Positions 38,764 through 51,627 are shown, counted from the first letter of the stretch. The stretch: DNA of 64,000 nt from Neurospora intermedia (GCA_037102815.1 BTPP01000003.1:1364001-1428000); one strand, 5' to 3'. A program made the numbers and translations. Notes: generated by a model not told the origin, from the sequence alone.

Positions 38764-41308
38764 ATGGCGACCTTCAAACCTTATCCATTCGTTCTCGGGT
38801 TCCTCGTTATCTACCTGTTCGCTAGCCCCGCCTTGGCCTTTGGCGCCGGTAACATTGCTGGTATCTCCAAGATCGAGGGCCAAAACTGTATGTTTCAATC
38901 CACCTATATGCTTGTGCTGTTGTTAGTGGTGGTGCTAATCAAGGAAACAGGGCGCCACGGTGATATTGAAGATGCCCTCCTTAAAATCGTCATGGCCCGC
39001 GCCATGGGCGGCAAGACTTTCGACAAGCTCTCCGTTTCTCGCGTCTACTTTGGCAACTGGCTCCGCGACTATTCCCAAGCCATCGATGTCGGCACCGTCA
39101 AGGCTGTTTCCGCCGAAGCCATCCGACTGCTTCTCTGCGTTCTCGGTTTCTTGACCTTCGGTTATGGTAGCCGCGAGTTCGAAGTCACCGCCGACCGCCT
39201 AGGCTGCTATCGCCCCGAGGATCATATCGACAACCCCAAGAACTATGCCGACAACGTGGATGCTCGCGACTACGATCCCCGCCTTCGCGGCCCCGTCGAC
39301 GAGGGAACTGAGCTGGCCATTGACCCCGAGACTGGCATGAAGAACTATATTGCCAATGAAAATATTGGCATCATGTCCTCCGCTGAGCATGTTCGCAAGC
39401 TCTTCTCCAAGTGCATTCGCCTGGCTCGCTCATACAAGGAGACCAATGACAAGGCCGAGCTCTATGAAGCCTTGCGCCTTATGGGTACTGGATTGCATTG
39501 CTTGGAGGGTAGGAAGACAATTACGGCACCCTTTGACGACGATCGTGCCCATTGGCTAATATCTTGCAGATTACCTCGCTCACAGTAACTACACCGAGCT
39601 CGCTCTAATTGAGATGGGCGAGCGCGATGTGTTCCCTCACGTCGGCCGCGACACTAAGCTGCGCATCCCGGGCGCTCGCCACTCTGTTTACCCTGTTGTG
39701 ACTGGTACTTTCGGTGGTGTTGACTTTTTGCACTCCGTGACCGGTGAACTGTCCGACAAGGTGACCCAGAGCGAAATCGAAGATCTCGAGGGAACCCTGA
39801 AGGCCGGCCGCAACGGCGACACCAGCCTTCTTCGTGACCTGTTGGACATGATCCCCGACGGCTTGATCGGCGGCGACAAGAAGAACAAGATTGACGAAAT
39901 CCAGGAAAATGCCGCCAACTCGCAGCTTGAGAACATGAGCGTGTCCCCCAGAGAGCCTGAGGAGTTCACTGTTTATGTCCAGCAGGTCTACCGCCAGGTT
40001 ATGCCTGTCATCGAGTTCCACGACGATCTCCTCCAGACCATCTCGAAGGCTATTGAGAAGATCCCCGTCCTCCCCAAGATTATTGAGCAGCTTGAGGAGC
40101 AGCTTTCTCTTTTCGTTTTCCAGATTATTGCTCCCGTTATTATTCCTCTTATTGACCAGGTCAAGAACGAGCTTGCCACTGGCTCCACCGAGATCATCAA
40201 CAGCAGCAAGAACGAGCAACTTGTTGTTTTCGATGATGACAACTGCACGGACCCTACCCACTCCATGTTGGCCAAGGACCATTTCTCCAACGTAAGTTTG
40301 CTGAGCTGCCCCGTGGCTCGATATCTGACTGACTTGGGTTAGATCCTCAACGAAGTTGCCGGTCGCACCGCCTCCAAGGTAGTCAGCTGGGTTGTGCCTC
40401 AGCTGATGGACGCCTGGGACGACGATAGCGTTGATGTCGACCGACTTCTGAACAGAATCATTTACGGCATTCTTCATCACCCCGCCCAGCGTGACATGGG
40501 CGAGGATGGTGCCCAGGAAGGTCGCCAGATGATGTTCTCCTCCGTCGAGGAGTGGTGGAATGACCTGGGCGAGGACGCTCGCGAGGAGTACCGCCAGAAG
40601 CTCAGCCGCGATGGCGTGTTGAACGGCGAGAATCACAAGGAAGGCGTCCAGGACTGCGGTCACGGCTGCGGCAAGCCCCTGGGCATGCATAAGAACTTCA
40701 AGAACGAGGCGCCTGAGACCATGGAGGATCGGATCGCCGCCGCCGCCGCCAACCAAATCATGGGCGGCGTCAAGCAGGGCTTCTCAGAGTTCCTTAGCGG
40801 CCAGGCCAACAACAACCAGGGCAATCTCCTCGGCGCGGTCGCCGGCGGCATCCTAGGCGGTGGTTTCAATAACGAGGCGACCAGCGCTTATCGTTCCAGC
40901 GGCTACACGCCCGATGGCGGATACTCGGAGACCACGACCGAGTACGGCTACGATGGCAACCGCTACGGCCAAGCCGAGTACACCGAGACACGGTACGATG
41001 ACGGTAGCCAGCGCCAGGAGTATAGTCGCTATGAGCAGGACGACAATGGCTATGAGGACCGCCGATACCGCCGAGATGATGACGAGTACCGCGAGGAGCG
41101 CAGGTACCGTCGCGATGACGAGGAGGAGTATGGTGGCGGAGGCGGATACTCCCGTCGCCACGAGGACGAGGATCTGGCGTACCCCGATCCGGAGCGTCCC
41201 TCGAGCCCCAGTCTCCTGGATAGGATTGCCCAGCGGGCTAAGGACGCGTTCGAGGAGAGAAGGAGGGAGTACGAGAGCGGAGAGCGTGAGCGTCGTTGGC
41301 CATTCTAG
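38764..41308 (+). CDS. het-C: HET-C heterokaryon-incompatibility protein family
   Basis: Exons 38764-38887, 38951-39508, 39570-40291 and 40343-41308 (introns 63, 61, 51 nt); 789 aa. Residues 1-25 are a signal peptide (hydrophobic FVLGFLVIYLFASPALA), so the protein enters the secretory pathway. The conserved HET-C core follows, recognisable from WRHGDIEDALLKIVMARAMGG and YFGNWLRDYSQAIDVGTV. In N. crassa, alleles of het-c differ in a short variable segment of this core and trigger cell death when unlike strains fuse. Here the acidic, indel-prone-looking stretch at about 299-350 is the likely equivalent. The C terminus (about 650-789) is rich in Tyr, Arg, Asp and Glu with a single GGGGG run, unlike the long glycine-rich tail reported for N. 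crassa (966 aa). The kinase gene follows on the same strand. The transposon block ends 1.2 kb upstream. Confidence 0.93.
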
Positions 41309-44300
41309 GGGAAGTAGGCATACGTATCGTGGAACTAGCGCCCGCTGGATAGGGAGGATTTGGGAACCTATAATGATGACAATGATTGACCAAGAGAGTC
41401 AAGTCATTTGGAGATATTTCACACTTGAGGGAGGGAGGAAGGAAGAGTGAGGATGAGGCTATGATACTGGCAATGCGAAGCTATCGAAGTTACGAGCTAT
41501 GATGATAACCAATTTGAGATTCCCCTTGTACCCTACTGCTTCATGGTGAATGAGCCGTAGCTTTCCGGCTGAGGTATGCGCTGCTCTTGCCTCGATCTGA
41601 TGCGATGAGTGTATCGCGGGCTTAAATTGAAGCACATATTTTCTCTTTGACTGGCTCATTTGTTGGTTTGCAGTTAAATTCACTCTGGCGTTAATTTGCG
41701 GTGCTTCTTGGCTTCGTCGACTTCGTTGCTGTTGATGTCCCTCGGCTTATAGGTCGTCTCTTTCTTTCATCTATGCGATAGCGAAAGAATGGGGCTTCAA
41801 AGACGAAGCGGATAACTACAACGAGGCGTATTACTAAATGTCCAAGTAGGAGTGACTTGGCGGATGATGGGTTAAACACGGGCTTTGTTTACTTTCCCCT
41901 TTTTTTCATGACATTCCAAGTGGATAATGCCAACTCGGACTGCCCAACTAAGTATCTGATCACGACAGAAGACAGGATAGGTATGTGAGTACTTGTCGGT
42001 TGCAAAGTTTTATCGCATACAACGGGGCTTTCTTGGGGATTTTGAGGTTCACGAGTAGAGGTGAATACCTGGAAAACTAGTCAGTTGTCGTAGGGTTGGA
42101 GAGGAAGGACTGGAACGAGCTGCTCCGTGAGTTGGAACGAGGTCTAACTCGCCAACTCGAATATTCTAGACTTATATATTGATTTCTCGACATTCAGTCT
42201 AGTTGTGAGGTGTCATTGTTCAATAACACCGTGACGTTAAACATAGTCCTCTCGAGGCTCCCCTCAGAGTCAAAGGGCATCTCGGACTTCAAAATGAAAG
42301 GTATTGATTGTTATGCTCAAGGCAACTGATAAGGTTCCCCTCTTCACACTTAGCATGTCATATGATAATTTCGTTACCATGATCAACATCGATATTTAGT
42401 TATCCATTCATACTCACTAATATATCAAAGACCGCTACTAAAAGACGACATGCGTTAATCTCTGCCACACTCATCATTTCATCCTTCCATCAAACCATAC
42501 CCACCACCCACCCACCACCAACACTCAACCTTAATCATGACATAATACGCTTTATGGAGGACGGATGGCTCTCTGAGATCCCGACATGTCGGTTCGCGTG
42601 ATCTCACCCAGTCACCACTCACTGCCACTGTGATTGTCCCGGGACCAAACATTAGGATATTTCTAGTGACCAGAGGTATCAGGTGTACCTGTGACACAGT
42701 GCTAGATGCGAGGAAAATCAAAGTCGTATCCGGTGTGAGAATGCGAATATATGGACGTTACTATATTTCCACCATCATTAAAAGGGTCGAACTTCACATA
42801 TGGATCAGCTATCCAGCGTCTCACAGCTATATGTTTTCGAATAGAAGGGTTTAAAAGGTGCAGCCGGCGTGAACGAATGACATCTTGTGGCCGTGCTGTT
42901 GGGCAACTTGAAAGCAAGGAGACAATTCCAGTCTTTCGTTGGATCTCTAGTTGAAGATCGGGGCATCAATCAACGTCTTCTCACACCAGACGCACACAGA
43001 AATGCGGTGCTATGCCGGTAGGACCTCCAAAATAAGGGCTTGAACATGGAGGCAGCGACCAAAACAAATCACTCCAGGAGCGGCAGATACTGTCAGCCAG
43101 TGTCGTCAGGGAAGGGTTTGGAGATATTCAGGCCGATAGACTTTGCGAATTTGATCAAAACGAAAGCCGTCCTTGCGGGGGAAGATGTTGAGATGGCAGA
43201 TCGCTTGAAGGAGGCCTGGGCTTCCTTCCCACCTCCCGAACGGATACCAGCTTTGTATGTAGGTTGGCGCCATGTTGCATTTAAACTCCGTGGCTGTCTG
43301 TCACCTTCGTGATAGTCCTTCGTGTAGGCATGGTGTAGGGCTGTGTCTTGCTGTGCTTGCTTGCCAAGTGGACATCGAATATCGCCTGGGTGAGGATTCG
43401 GGATGCCCCTTAGTTCCTTGCCTTCGGATGCCCGTGTTAAACTCGGCCGAAAGGTTTGGAAGGATTCATCCTGATGAGCATGAAGTTCGGTGTGAACAAA
43501 TGGATAGCAGTGACTGTCAGGGTGTTGAGGTATTGAGGCTCGCGAGGGTGTTTACTGGCTCAAAAGGTCAATAACGGCAAATACATAACTGGGCAAACCA
43601 GATTTCCGGAGAGCATACACGCCATGCAACTCCACGGTGGTATGGTGATAGATTTGATGCTCGGAAAAAGATCACCGGGTAACTCCATATAGATGGGCAG
43701 GTATGGCAAGGACATTGGTTACTTGTCTGTAAGGGAAGGTGTAGACAATACGAACTTGCCTGCCTACCTAGCCACTCATCCCTTTAAGTCGAGGCAGTTG
43801 GCAGTCATACTTTCCCGTCTGTTTGCGTTAACATTTCTCGGTTGGTGCGTCTTGAGACAGAAGCTGGAGATCCTTCATGACAACCGGAACGAGTGACCGG
43901 TGAATGTTTCCGCGTTTCCTGGATCTTCTTGCTGTGGGGTGATATACGTTGAGTTAGCTGAATAGATGTTCTAGCCCAGCCCTAGAAGTAGGTCCGTCTC
44001 GATCCCATCCATCATATGTTCAATGTATGATGTACATTGCATAGAGGTAGAGGTAAGTATAAGTATACCGTAGGACCCGCCTGCTCCACAACACATATGA
44101 GCATGGGCGAGATACCGTGCTGTTAAAACGATAGGTTGCCTCGGTTGTCAGGGCAGCTTTGCACTTGCCAGGCATAACATCGCCCACTTTCCTCACAAGG
44201 CTCCATTTTAGGGACACAAGGGTCCGAACAAGGATCGCGTGCCGGCTACGGACCAACCAGAACCCCTCACAGGAGACCCCAGCAAAGCCTAGCAAAAGCC

Positions 44301-44602
44301 TAACAAAATCCTAGCCTAGCGGCAAGAAGGGCTCCCTGCGAACTGAATGCGTCTTGCGCAGCCCGCGTCTGGCCCCCAGGTATCCAACGTCCATCATCGC
44401 TGACGGCCAACGGCATTGCATTCTCCATCCCACCATCTGATCCTATCCACCCGATTGCAATCCGTCTTCAACTGTCCCTCTCCTCCGGCTCGCGCCATCG
44501 CAGGTCCCAATCCGAGCCGTCACCATTTCTCTAGCAACAACCTCGTTCTGGGCTGCCAGCGCGCAATCGAGCGTGCTCGCCTTTCCCAACACCACCGCAA
44601 AC
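41309..44602. other. 3.3-kb interval between het-C and casein kinase 2 alpha
   Basis: Contains the het-C trailer and the kinase promoter/leader. Composition is normal and not RIP-like. Open frames up to about 100 codons (e.g. 43,040-43,312, 43,272-43,574) have no recognisable domain. No gene supported. Confidence 0.55.
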
Positions 44603-45910
44603 ATGGCTCGTGTCTACGCCGACGTCAACCAGAATATGCCCCGCGCATACTGGGACTACGACTCTGTCAACATCAGTGAGCTTCAATCACCCTATCGACA
44701 CGCAAGATTTTTTCATACCTTACTGACTGCTTTACGCGCATAGGCTGGGGTGTTCTCGAGAACTACGAGGTCGTTCGGAAGATTGGTATGTGCCATGCGC
44801 CCCCTTCCTCAATGTCGGAAAAAATTAAAATAAACAAGCGCCGAGTCTAACAGCCAACCCACTTGTACAGGCAGAGGAAAATATTCCGAGGTATTCGAGG
44901 GCATCAACGTGGTTAACTACCAAAAATGCGTCATCAAGGTGTTGAAGCCCGTCAAGAAGAAGAAGATCAAGAGAGAGATCAAGATTCTCCAGAACCTGGC
45001 GGGCGGCCCCAACATCGTCGCCCTGCTCGACGTTGTGAGGGATAGCCAGAGCAAGACCCCCTCGCTCATCTTCGAATACGTCAACAACACCGAGTTCCGC
45101 ACCCTGTACCCCAGGTTCAACGACTTCGACGTCCGCTACTACATCTTCGAGCTCCTCAAGGCCCTCGACTTCTGTCACAGCAAGGGCATCATGCACCGCG
45201 ATGTGAAGCCTCATAACGTTATGATCGATCATGAGAACAGAAAGGCAAGTTTTGAAAATGTCACGAATGAAGCGCGCATCAGCTTCGAGCTAACACATTC
45301 TCTTGCTTGTCACAGCTTCGCCTTATCGACTGGGGTCTCGCTGAGTTCTACCACCCCGGCACCGAGTATAACGTCCGGGTCGCCTCTCGCTACTTCAAGG
45401 GCCCGGAGCTCCTTGTCGATTTCCAGGAATACGACTACAGCTTGGACATGTGGAGTTTGGGCGCCATGTTCGCATCCATGATCTTCCGCAAGGAGCCGTT
45501 TTTCCATGGTCAGAGCAACTCGGATCAATTAGTCAAGATTGCTAAGGTCCTCGGTACGGACGAGTTGTTCGACTACCTTGATAAGTACGAGATCGAGCTG
45601 GACGCTCAGTACGATGACATTCTCGGCCGCTTCCAGAGGAAACCCTGGCACAGCTTCATTAACGCTGAGAACCAGCGTTTCGTTTCCAACGAGGCTATTG
45701 ATTTCTTGGACAAGCTGCTGCGCTACGATCACAACGTATGTTTCTGCCTTCGAATTTGTCTCGCTCAATACCGCTGTAACACTAGAAACTGACATGATAC
45801 TTTTCCAGGAACGTCTGACCGCAAAGGAGGCCATGGCCCATCCTTACTTCGCCCCTGTCCGCGACGAGGCCACACGTGCGCGGTATCTGGCCGGTGAGAC
45901 CATCAACTAG
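44603..45910 (+). CDS. cka1: casein kinase 2, catalytic alpha subunit
   Basis: Exons 44603-44675, 44744-44785, 44871-45244, 45316-45735 and 45809-45910; 336 aa, normal for the family. It is a constitutive Ser/Thr kinase that phosphorylates acidic sites and works with a beta-subunit dimer in nucleus and cytoplasm. Landmarks in order: glycine loop [12 protein letters not shown], invariant Lys in CVIKVLKPV with the CK2-specific basic cluster [11 protein letters not shown], catalytic MHRDVKPHN, and DWG (LIDWGLAEF) where most kinases have DFG, then [15 protein letters not shown]. Intron 3 (45245-45315) starts with GCAAGT, a GC-AG intron: the family requires AAG joined to CTT, and no GT donor gives that. 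The other introns are GT-AG. Confidence 0.97.
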
Positions 45911-46950
45911 ACGGGGAAATTGGAGAAGGCCGCCTGCTCTTATAGTTCCAGCCGAAATGATCGACTTTTATATACCATTGCGCGTGTCTTCCGTTACCGT
46001 CGAAGCTACTCGATTATCCAGCGTTGTTTTGCCTGCGAACAGAGGTCACAACTCGCCACGACATGGGATACCAATTTCATTCAGCGGAAAGACATGCGTT
46101 TATCAAGCGCGGGCTAGGGTTTCTAGGTGCTTGGTTTAGTTGGGGCTGGGTGCTGGAAAGGGAAGGGAAGATCACAGATGAGGATGTTCAGGCAGCCAGA
46201 TGGAGTAAAAGGAAGCGGGAAAGAAGTAGGCAGGAATTGCTTGGGAAACTCTCCTTATTTTTTCTCTTTTCTCGAAATGGATGGATGGATGGATGGAGTC
46301 GGTTTGGAGTGTTGGTTGTGATGCGTGTTTGGTGGCTAAACACAGCAACATTGGAAGTACGTTCCGAGCAAAGATTCCCTTTAGGTTTTGACGTTAAAGA
46401 TTATGGTTCATGATATAGGATCATTGATGGAGAATTTTTGAAGCGGTTTCCCTCCCCTTTCACCTCATTTGCCTTTTCGTGGTGTGTGACCAGATGTCGG
46501 CAACAACAACATAGCACAATTGATCAATTCATGACCAGGAGTTTGTTGTACACAGTGGAATGTGTGCGCGGGAGAAGCCACCCCGAAGCTCCTTTTAACG
46601 TTTAAATTTCACGGCCAAGTCTGTATGATGTCGGTAGCTGATAAATAGTTGGCTAGGTAACTCGAGTGCGTAACTCCTTTTCCCAGTAAACAAATACCAT
46701 ACTCCAATGCCCATATCGACCATACGTACCCATTAACAATAGCACATAAGTCTGTCTACTTCAACCTAATTCCGCGACCGAAACCCTGTATCGATAACAC
46801 TCCCCTCCCCTCCGCCACCCGTAACATCTCCGAAACCACACTCCACCCCACGATTTCCGTAACAACCTCAATCACCCTACCTAGTAACTAACAAACACAC
46901 AACTTGCAGCTCACAACACTTTAGAAGCACATACATCACACGCACAACTA
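45911..46950. other. convergent 3' region between kinase and scm3 genes
   Basis: Trailer sequences; a short GATG tandem run sits at about 46,277-46,297. No gene recognised. Confidence 0.6.
46277..46297. repeat. ATGG/GATG tetranucleotide microsatellite
   Basis: About five tandem ATGG units in the intergenic region downstream of the kinase gene. Confidence 0.85.
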
Positions 46951-49900
46951 CTACAAACACCCAAAGCAAAAATCCCTGTCACACCTGAACCCAGCCTCAC
47001 CGCACCGTCTCAGCGTCCCACCTGGCGTCTGAATCACCTCCGATCCAACAAACTCTTCTTCCTCTTCTTCTTCTTCTTCTCCCTCAGCCTCAGCCTCAGA
47101 GCCAATACCAGTACCGGTGGTGGGTGTCACGGCACGGGCGGCAGCAGTTGGAGGAGAGAAAGTTGATCTTGATCTCGATCTCCCAACACTGATAATAGAA
47201 GAAGAAACAATCTTCGCCAAGCTAGTTGTTTTTCTTATTCTTATTCCACCACCGCCACCAGCTGGAGGAGGAGGAGGAGGAGGAGGAGGAGGAGGAGGAG
47301 GAGGAGGTTTTTTGCGAGATGGAGTCCGGAGGAGCGAAGATACAGCTGTCTTTTTCGTTGTTGTTGTTGTTGTTGCCGAGCTGCTAGCGGGTTTAACTCC
47401 CTGGGAAATACCTGACGGTGTGCCGCCAAAGTCAAGAGTGAGTTCGTCTTCATCGTCCGTGTCAGAGGAGATGAGAGAGAGGATGGTGGTGTTGGTGTTA
47501 TTGCCCAACTGAGATTTGATGGATTTGGTTGTGCCGGGGGTTTGGACTTGGTTTTGTTTTTGGAGGGTGCCAGTGAGGGTCGTCCTTGTTCTTGAGGATG
47601 TCATAGGGGCGGTGGTGGTGGTGGTAGTGCGTGTACCGGTGGAGGGTGTTTGGACCTTTCTCCTGCCTGGTTGTGATCCAGAGGCAGAGCCTGTTTTGGT
47701 CTTGACCTTGGTGGTTGTGGTGACTGTTGCTGTGGGGAGGGAAGCGGCAGAGCTTGGACGTCCGCGTCTTGACCTTGTTTTCACAGGGGTTGTTGGTTGT
47801 TCTGGTTCCTTCTGTGGTTGTATGGCTTCAACGTTTGGTTCTTGTTCCTGCGGCGGAGGCGAAGCTGAGGTGGGTGGTATCCGTTCAGAAGGGATGAGGA
47901 CTTCCAAAAGCGTCCCTGCTCGTGGCTCAGGTGGTGATGGTTCGTGGCCGAGTATTATCGATTCAGGTTTAGGCGACCAAAACCGTTGACGGGCTATTGC
48001 CTCCTCAAGGAAGCTGTTTTCCAAAACCTCTTGATCAGGAGCCAAGGTCTCTGTCAACTTGGGAGACGCAGGAATGGTCGCAGTCAAGGTTGGGCTGGCT
48101 GGGCTTCCAGCCTTATGCTCATCTACAGGCTCGGGTTCGGGTGTGCCTTGTGGACTCTCTTGAATGACAAGAGATTCATCTTCGTGCTGGACCATCGTAG
48201 CCGTTGCATGCAGCGGCGTTGTTGACTCTGTAATCGTGATATCCGAATCCCGCCTTCCCCTTGATAACCTCAAACTCTGTCTCCTAGGCCGAGTAGACGC
48301 TAAAGCGGTAATAATAGAAACCGGCTCGGATGGCTTTTCTGTCACGGCAGGTGTACTCGTTGCCCCCGCTGAGGCGGTTACGCTCAAATCTATCGGAGTT
48401 TTGGGTTTCCTTCCCCGCCTAGCCTTAATAACTTGAACAGGCTGGGGCAGTGAAGGTCCTTCGCTGTTGGTGTTGGTCTTGTCGAGAAGTGCGGAGCCTG
48501 CTGATGGCGTTTGGCGAGCAGTCTGTGTTGTCACAATTGCTGAGATGATTGGAAGTTCCTCCATCGGTATTTTCGCTTCCGGAGTAGCTTGAGACTCAGC
48601 GGACTGACTGTTGCGGTCAAAGGACGACGCTGGTGTGGGTATCCCGAATTCTTTCACATTGGATTTCTCCGTGGTTTTGGGCTTGGGGTTGGGTTGGATG
48701 GGTTCAGTTCGTCGAACTCTCGCTTTCGGTATGGCTGGCTCATCTTCGTCGGAGAAGGCATATGCCGAGTCAACAACGTTCCTAGTAAAGACCTCATGTG
48801 ACAGATCGTTCGACGGGGGGCTTCGTTCTTCGACAGCCTCTGTTTGAGTTTCATGTTCGCCATGAACTTGAGGTTTGGCAACGCCATTTCTCGCCATCTC
48901 CTCTACTGCCAATGTGTTGGTAGTTTCTAGTACTATTTCCATTGCTGGGACTTCTGGTATCACATTGTCGTCATCGACAACAACTTGGAAGGCCTTAGGG
49001 TCCAAGCTACCATCCACCGGTATCTCGACCCAAAGTTGCTGGTTGCTTGGCTTTGTGACAAGTGCGCCGCAGCTGGGGCTGTAGTATTTCAAGGTGGTAT
49101 CCGCGTTTGTTACTCCATTAAAGAGAGACTGCTCATGTCTCGAGGCAACTTGTTTCCTTGAGGACCGCTTGGCCCCAGCTGGAGAAGACTGGTCTCGCAT
49201 CGAGAGTCGCCTCTTCCTTCTCGCCGTCCTGGAATCCGCAGAACTCGGTATCTCTGGAAGATCGTGATTTACTGACTTAGTGACCGTTGCTGAGATGCTT
49301 GCAGACTGATCTCCATCGCCCTTAGCGGAAGGAGGCTCGATTTCGGCAATGGCACCTGCGTCGATAGAAGTCTTCTCCACAGCTAATTCTCTTGCAATAG
49401 TCTCTTGAACATAGGGCTGCCCGGGACCATTTTGAACTGTCAAAGAGGATGGAATCTCAACGACAAGTTCAGTCCCGACTGAAGGCCGCTCAACTGTAGG
49501 AGCTAGCGCGGGCCGGTTGCTATCACTCGCCGAGGGATTGCTGCTTGGCCCCCCAACACGTTGTTCCCTTGTTGAAACCCTCGTTGGAGTCTGCCTCTTC
49601 GATGCGTTTTGACTTGTGCCAACAACAGGTCCCTCGACAACAGAGGCCTCGACCCTAGATTTTTCAACAAAAAGCTGGCCGAGCCCCTGTTCAATACTAG
49701 GTTCGTGCTCAACGATAGGACGAGTCTCAAATTCAAGCTCTGCAAAAGACTCTTTCGCCGCGGAAACAGGATCAGATTTTACAAGGCTCGCCCTCAATAA
49801 ATCAGCGCTCTGCTTTAAAGATGCTTTTTCACTTGTTGGTGTCTTTGTATTTGGCGTCCTTCTTCTTTTCACCGCTCCAGTATTTCTCACAGCAGAGACT

Positions 49901-51039
49901 TGACCTTCGATAACTGACTTCTTAGCAACTGGCGTCTGCTCGACAGCAGGCTGTGTGTCAGTAACGGGTTGAGTGTCAGCCGAGGGACTGTCAACTACAG
50001 GAGACCCAGCGATCTGTATGCCAGATTCGTCCACCAGACTAGCGATAGGTTCTTTAGTAGCCTTCGTTTTCGCTGGCGTCTTTTTTGCTGGTGTCTTCCT
50101 CTTGGTGTTCTTCTTTTTCTCTCCATCTGCCATCGCAACATCAGAACTGTCAACTGACTTTGGTGTCGAAGTAGCTGCGAATGTCTTTAGCTGGCGATTG
50201 GCCGGGGAAGAGACGCTAGATGGAGGACGAAAGGGTGCCAGCTTCTTGTTGATCACCGGGGCGTTCTCGGTCGCCTTGGTGGCTACAGTGGGAGAAACAT
50301 CTAGAAGAATGTCATCCTCATCCTCACCCTCCTGATCATGATTAGTCCTGGCAGCAAGCTGTTGCACCTTGGCGACTGTCTTGAACCTGGATTGGGTGCC
50401 AGGAGTCCAGAACCCTCCCCAGGGAACCGGCGGAGGTAGGTCAGGTGCTCTCCAAGCAGGATCGATCGAAGCGCTTGCAGAACTGAACGCACCGAACGGC
50501 ATTGGGGGCGATTGGAATTGCGTCTGTACGGGGTACATCGTGTTCGACAGTAGCGGAGGTCCTCCTGGAAAGGAGTTGTAACCCGGACCGAACGCGCCGA
50601 AAGGTGATGGCGGCGCCATGGAAGGCAGAGGTCGCGGAACGGTTTGCAATGCAGTCGCATTCTGTTTGCTTTCTTGTCCGTGCGGTGTCGTCTCCTCCTC
50701 GTTTCCCGACTCGGATTCAGATTCGTCGTCATCATCGCTCTCGACACCAATTGTCGCCGTTTTCAGAGACTTGATGTGGCCGTTGTCGACAACAATTGCG
50801 CCAGTCCTCAGATCGATTTCGTCGCCAATGCCGTCAAAGTCTTTCCCATACTTTTCGAAGATGTTCTCAAAAGCTGACTTTAGCTTGAAGGCAGCGAATG
50901 ATCGGGCCTGTTCGAGTTGGTAGCCTGGATCTCGCAGCTGGTTGACCTCCTCGGGCTGGTGGTTGAGCTCATCGCCGACAATCTCTTCATCGTCGAAGGG
51001 CGCAGGGCCAGTTCGCGATCGTTTGGTCGGTCGTTCCAT
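46951..51039 (-). CDS. scm3: Scm3/HJURP-family centromeric histone chaperone, large form
   Basis: Single exon, 1362 aa. Scm3 deposits the centromeric histone H3 variant (CENP-A/CenH3). The N-terminal block at about 50-95 (FENIFEKYGKDFDG, then DEIDLRTGAIVVDNGHIKSL) matches the Scm3 core, which in yeast reads GDLVDLKTGEIVEDNGHIKTL, preceded by a helix. The remaining 1,250 residues look disordered: Ser/Thr/Pro-rich, with AT-hook-like RRGRKPK and RRGRP motifs, a run of 15 prolines, an acidic run, and at the very end a cysteine cluster RRCGEAGFRCDRDFCFGCL that could bind zinc. Large Scm3 orthologues with added DNA-binding motifs are known in filamentous fungi. The ATG at 51039 is the true start; the codon before it is TTG. 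It is divergent from atg6 across about 590 bp. Confidence 0.78.
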   Translation of the reverse strand: MERPTKRSRTGPAPFDDEEIVGDELNHQPEEVNQLRDPGYQLEQARSFAAFKLKSAFENIFEKYGKDFDGIGDEIDLRTGAIVVDNGHIKSLKTATIGVESDDDDESESESGNEEETTPHGQESKQNATALQTVPRPLPSMAPPSPFGAFGPGYNSFPGGPPLLSNTMYPVQTQFQSPPMPFGAFSSASASIDPAWRAPDLPPPVPWGGFWTPGTQSRFKTVAKVQQLAARTNHDQEGEDEDDILLDVSPTVATKATENAPVINKKLAPFRPPSSVSSPANRQLKTFAATSTPKSVDSSDVAMADGEKKKNTKRKTPAKKTPAKTKATKEPIASLVDESGIQIAGSPVVDSPSADTQPVTDTQPAVEQTPVAKKSVIEGQVSAVRNTGAVKRRRTPNTKTPTSEKASLKQSADLLRASLVKSDPVSAAKESFAELEFETRPIVEHEPSIEQGLGQLFVEKSRVEASVVEGPVVGTSQNASKRQTPTRVSTREQRVGGPSSNPSASDSNRPALAPTVERPSVGTELVVEIPSSLTVQNGPGQPYVQETIARELAVEKTSIDAGAIAEIEPPSAKGDGDQSASISATVTKSVNHDLPEIPSSADSRTARRKRRLSMRDQSSPAGAKRSSRKQVASRHEQSLFNGVTNADTTLKYYSPSCGALVTKPSNQQLWVEIPVDGSLDPKAFQVVVDDDNVIPEVPAMEIVLETTNTLAVEEMARNGVAKPQVHGEHETQTEAVEERSPPSNDLSHEVFTRNVVDSAYAFSDEDEPAIPKARVRRTEPIQPNPKPKTTEKSNVKEFGIPTPASSFDRNSQSAESQATPEAKIPMEELPIISAIVTTQTARQTPSAGSALLDKTNTNSEGPSLPQPVQVIKARRGRKPKTPIDLSVTASAGATSTPAVTEKPSEPVSIITALASTRPRRQSLRLSRGRRDSDITITESTTPLHATATMVQHEDESLVIQESPQGTPEPEPVDEHKAGSPASPTLTATIPASPKLTETLAPDQEVLENSFLEEAIARQRFWSPKPESIILGHEPSPPEPRAGTLLEVLIPSERIPPTSASPPPQEQEPNVEAIQPQKEPEQPTTPVKTRSRRGRPSSAASLPTATVTTTTKVKTKTGSASGSQPGRRKVQTPSTGTRTTTTTTAPMTSSRTRTTLTGTLQKQNQVQTPGTTKSIKSQLGNNTNTTILSLISSDTDDEDELTLDFGGTPSGISQGVKPASSSATTTTTTKKTAVSSLLRTPSRKKPPPPPPPPPPPPPPPAGGGGGIRIRKTTSLAKIVSSSIISVGRSRSRSTFSPPTAAARAVTPTTGTGIGSEAEAEGEEEEEEEEEFVGSEVIQTPGGTLRRCGEAGFRCDRDFCFGCL
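47264..47307. repeat. GGA trinucleotide run, encodes polyproline in Scm3
   Basis: About 15 GGA units on the + strand; in the scm3 frame they read as consecutive CCT proline codons. Likely length-polymorphic. Confidence 0.9.
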
Positions 51040-51627
51040 CAAGTCGAGCTGTCGAAGTGAGTTGCGCTTGGGCAGTTCGGAGCTCTACTACCGATGTTTC
51101 GATACTGGACGGACATCCATCTGGTGTAGGGGTAGAATTTCGTGAGAATCGGGTATTGGGACAACGAAGGAACAGTGGTTGGCAAAGAGGAGGTTCCGAC
51201 GCGCACACAAAGTATTGTCGCGTAAATTGCTTTGGTCGCAGATGGAGGTTGCGACTACCCATGCGACAGCGATCCTTCCGTTTGCGATGCTGGACCTGCA
51301 CACACACCCTTGAACTTCTACACTACATAAACAGTGGACTGTCACTGGACCATACGTAATGACGCGCTGCCATAAGGCTGCAAGGATCCCTACAGGAAAT
51401 TGTTAGTCAGCAGCCGATAGGCCACTGATAGAGCCTAGCTATCAAGGTACCTAGCTGCCCCTCCAGCGTCAACGTTCGGGTTAGAATATGGGGAATAGGA
51501 CTCCCTCCACATCAACATCACCAAACCACATCGAAGCATAGCTCGCTCAACATTCACGATACTATACCTTGGGCGTCGTACTATCATTTATAGGAATGTT
51601 CCTACGGATCACCGACCGTTGCCCATA
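51040..51627. promoter_or_regulatory. shared divergent promoter of scm3 and atg6
   Basis: A 588-bp interval separates the two start codons. No TATA box stands out. Both genes must draw their core promoters and leaders from it, so some elements may be shared. Confidence 0.6.
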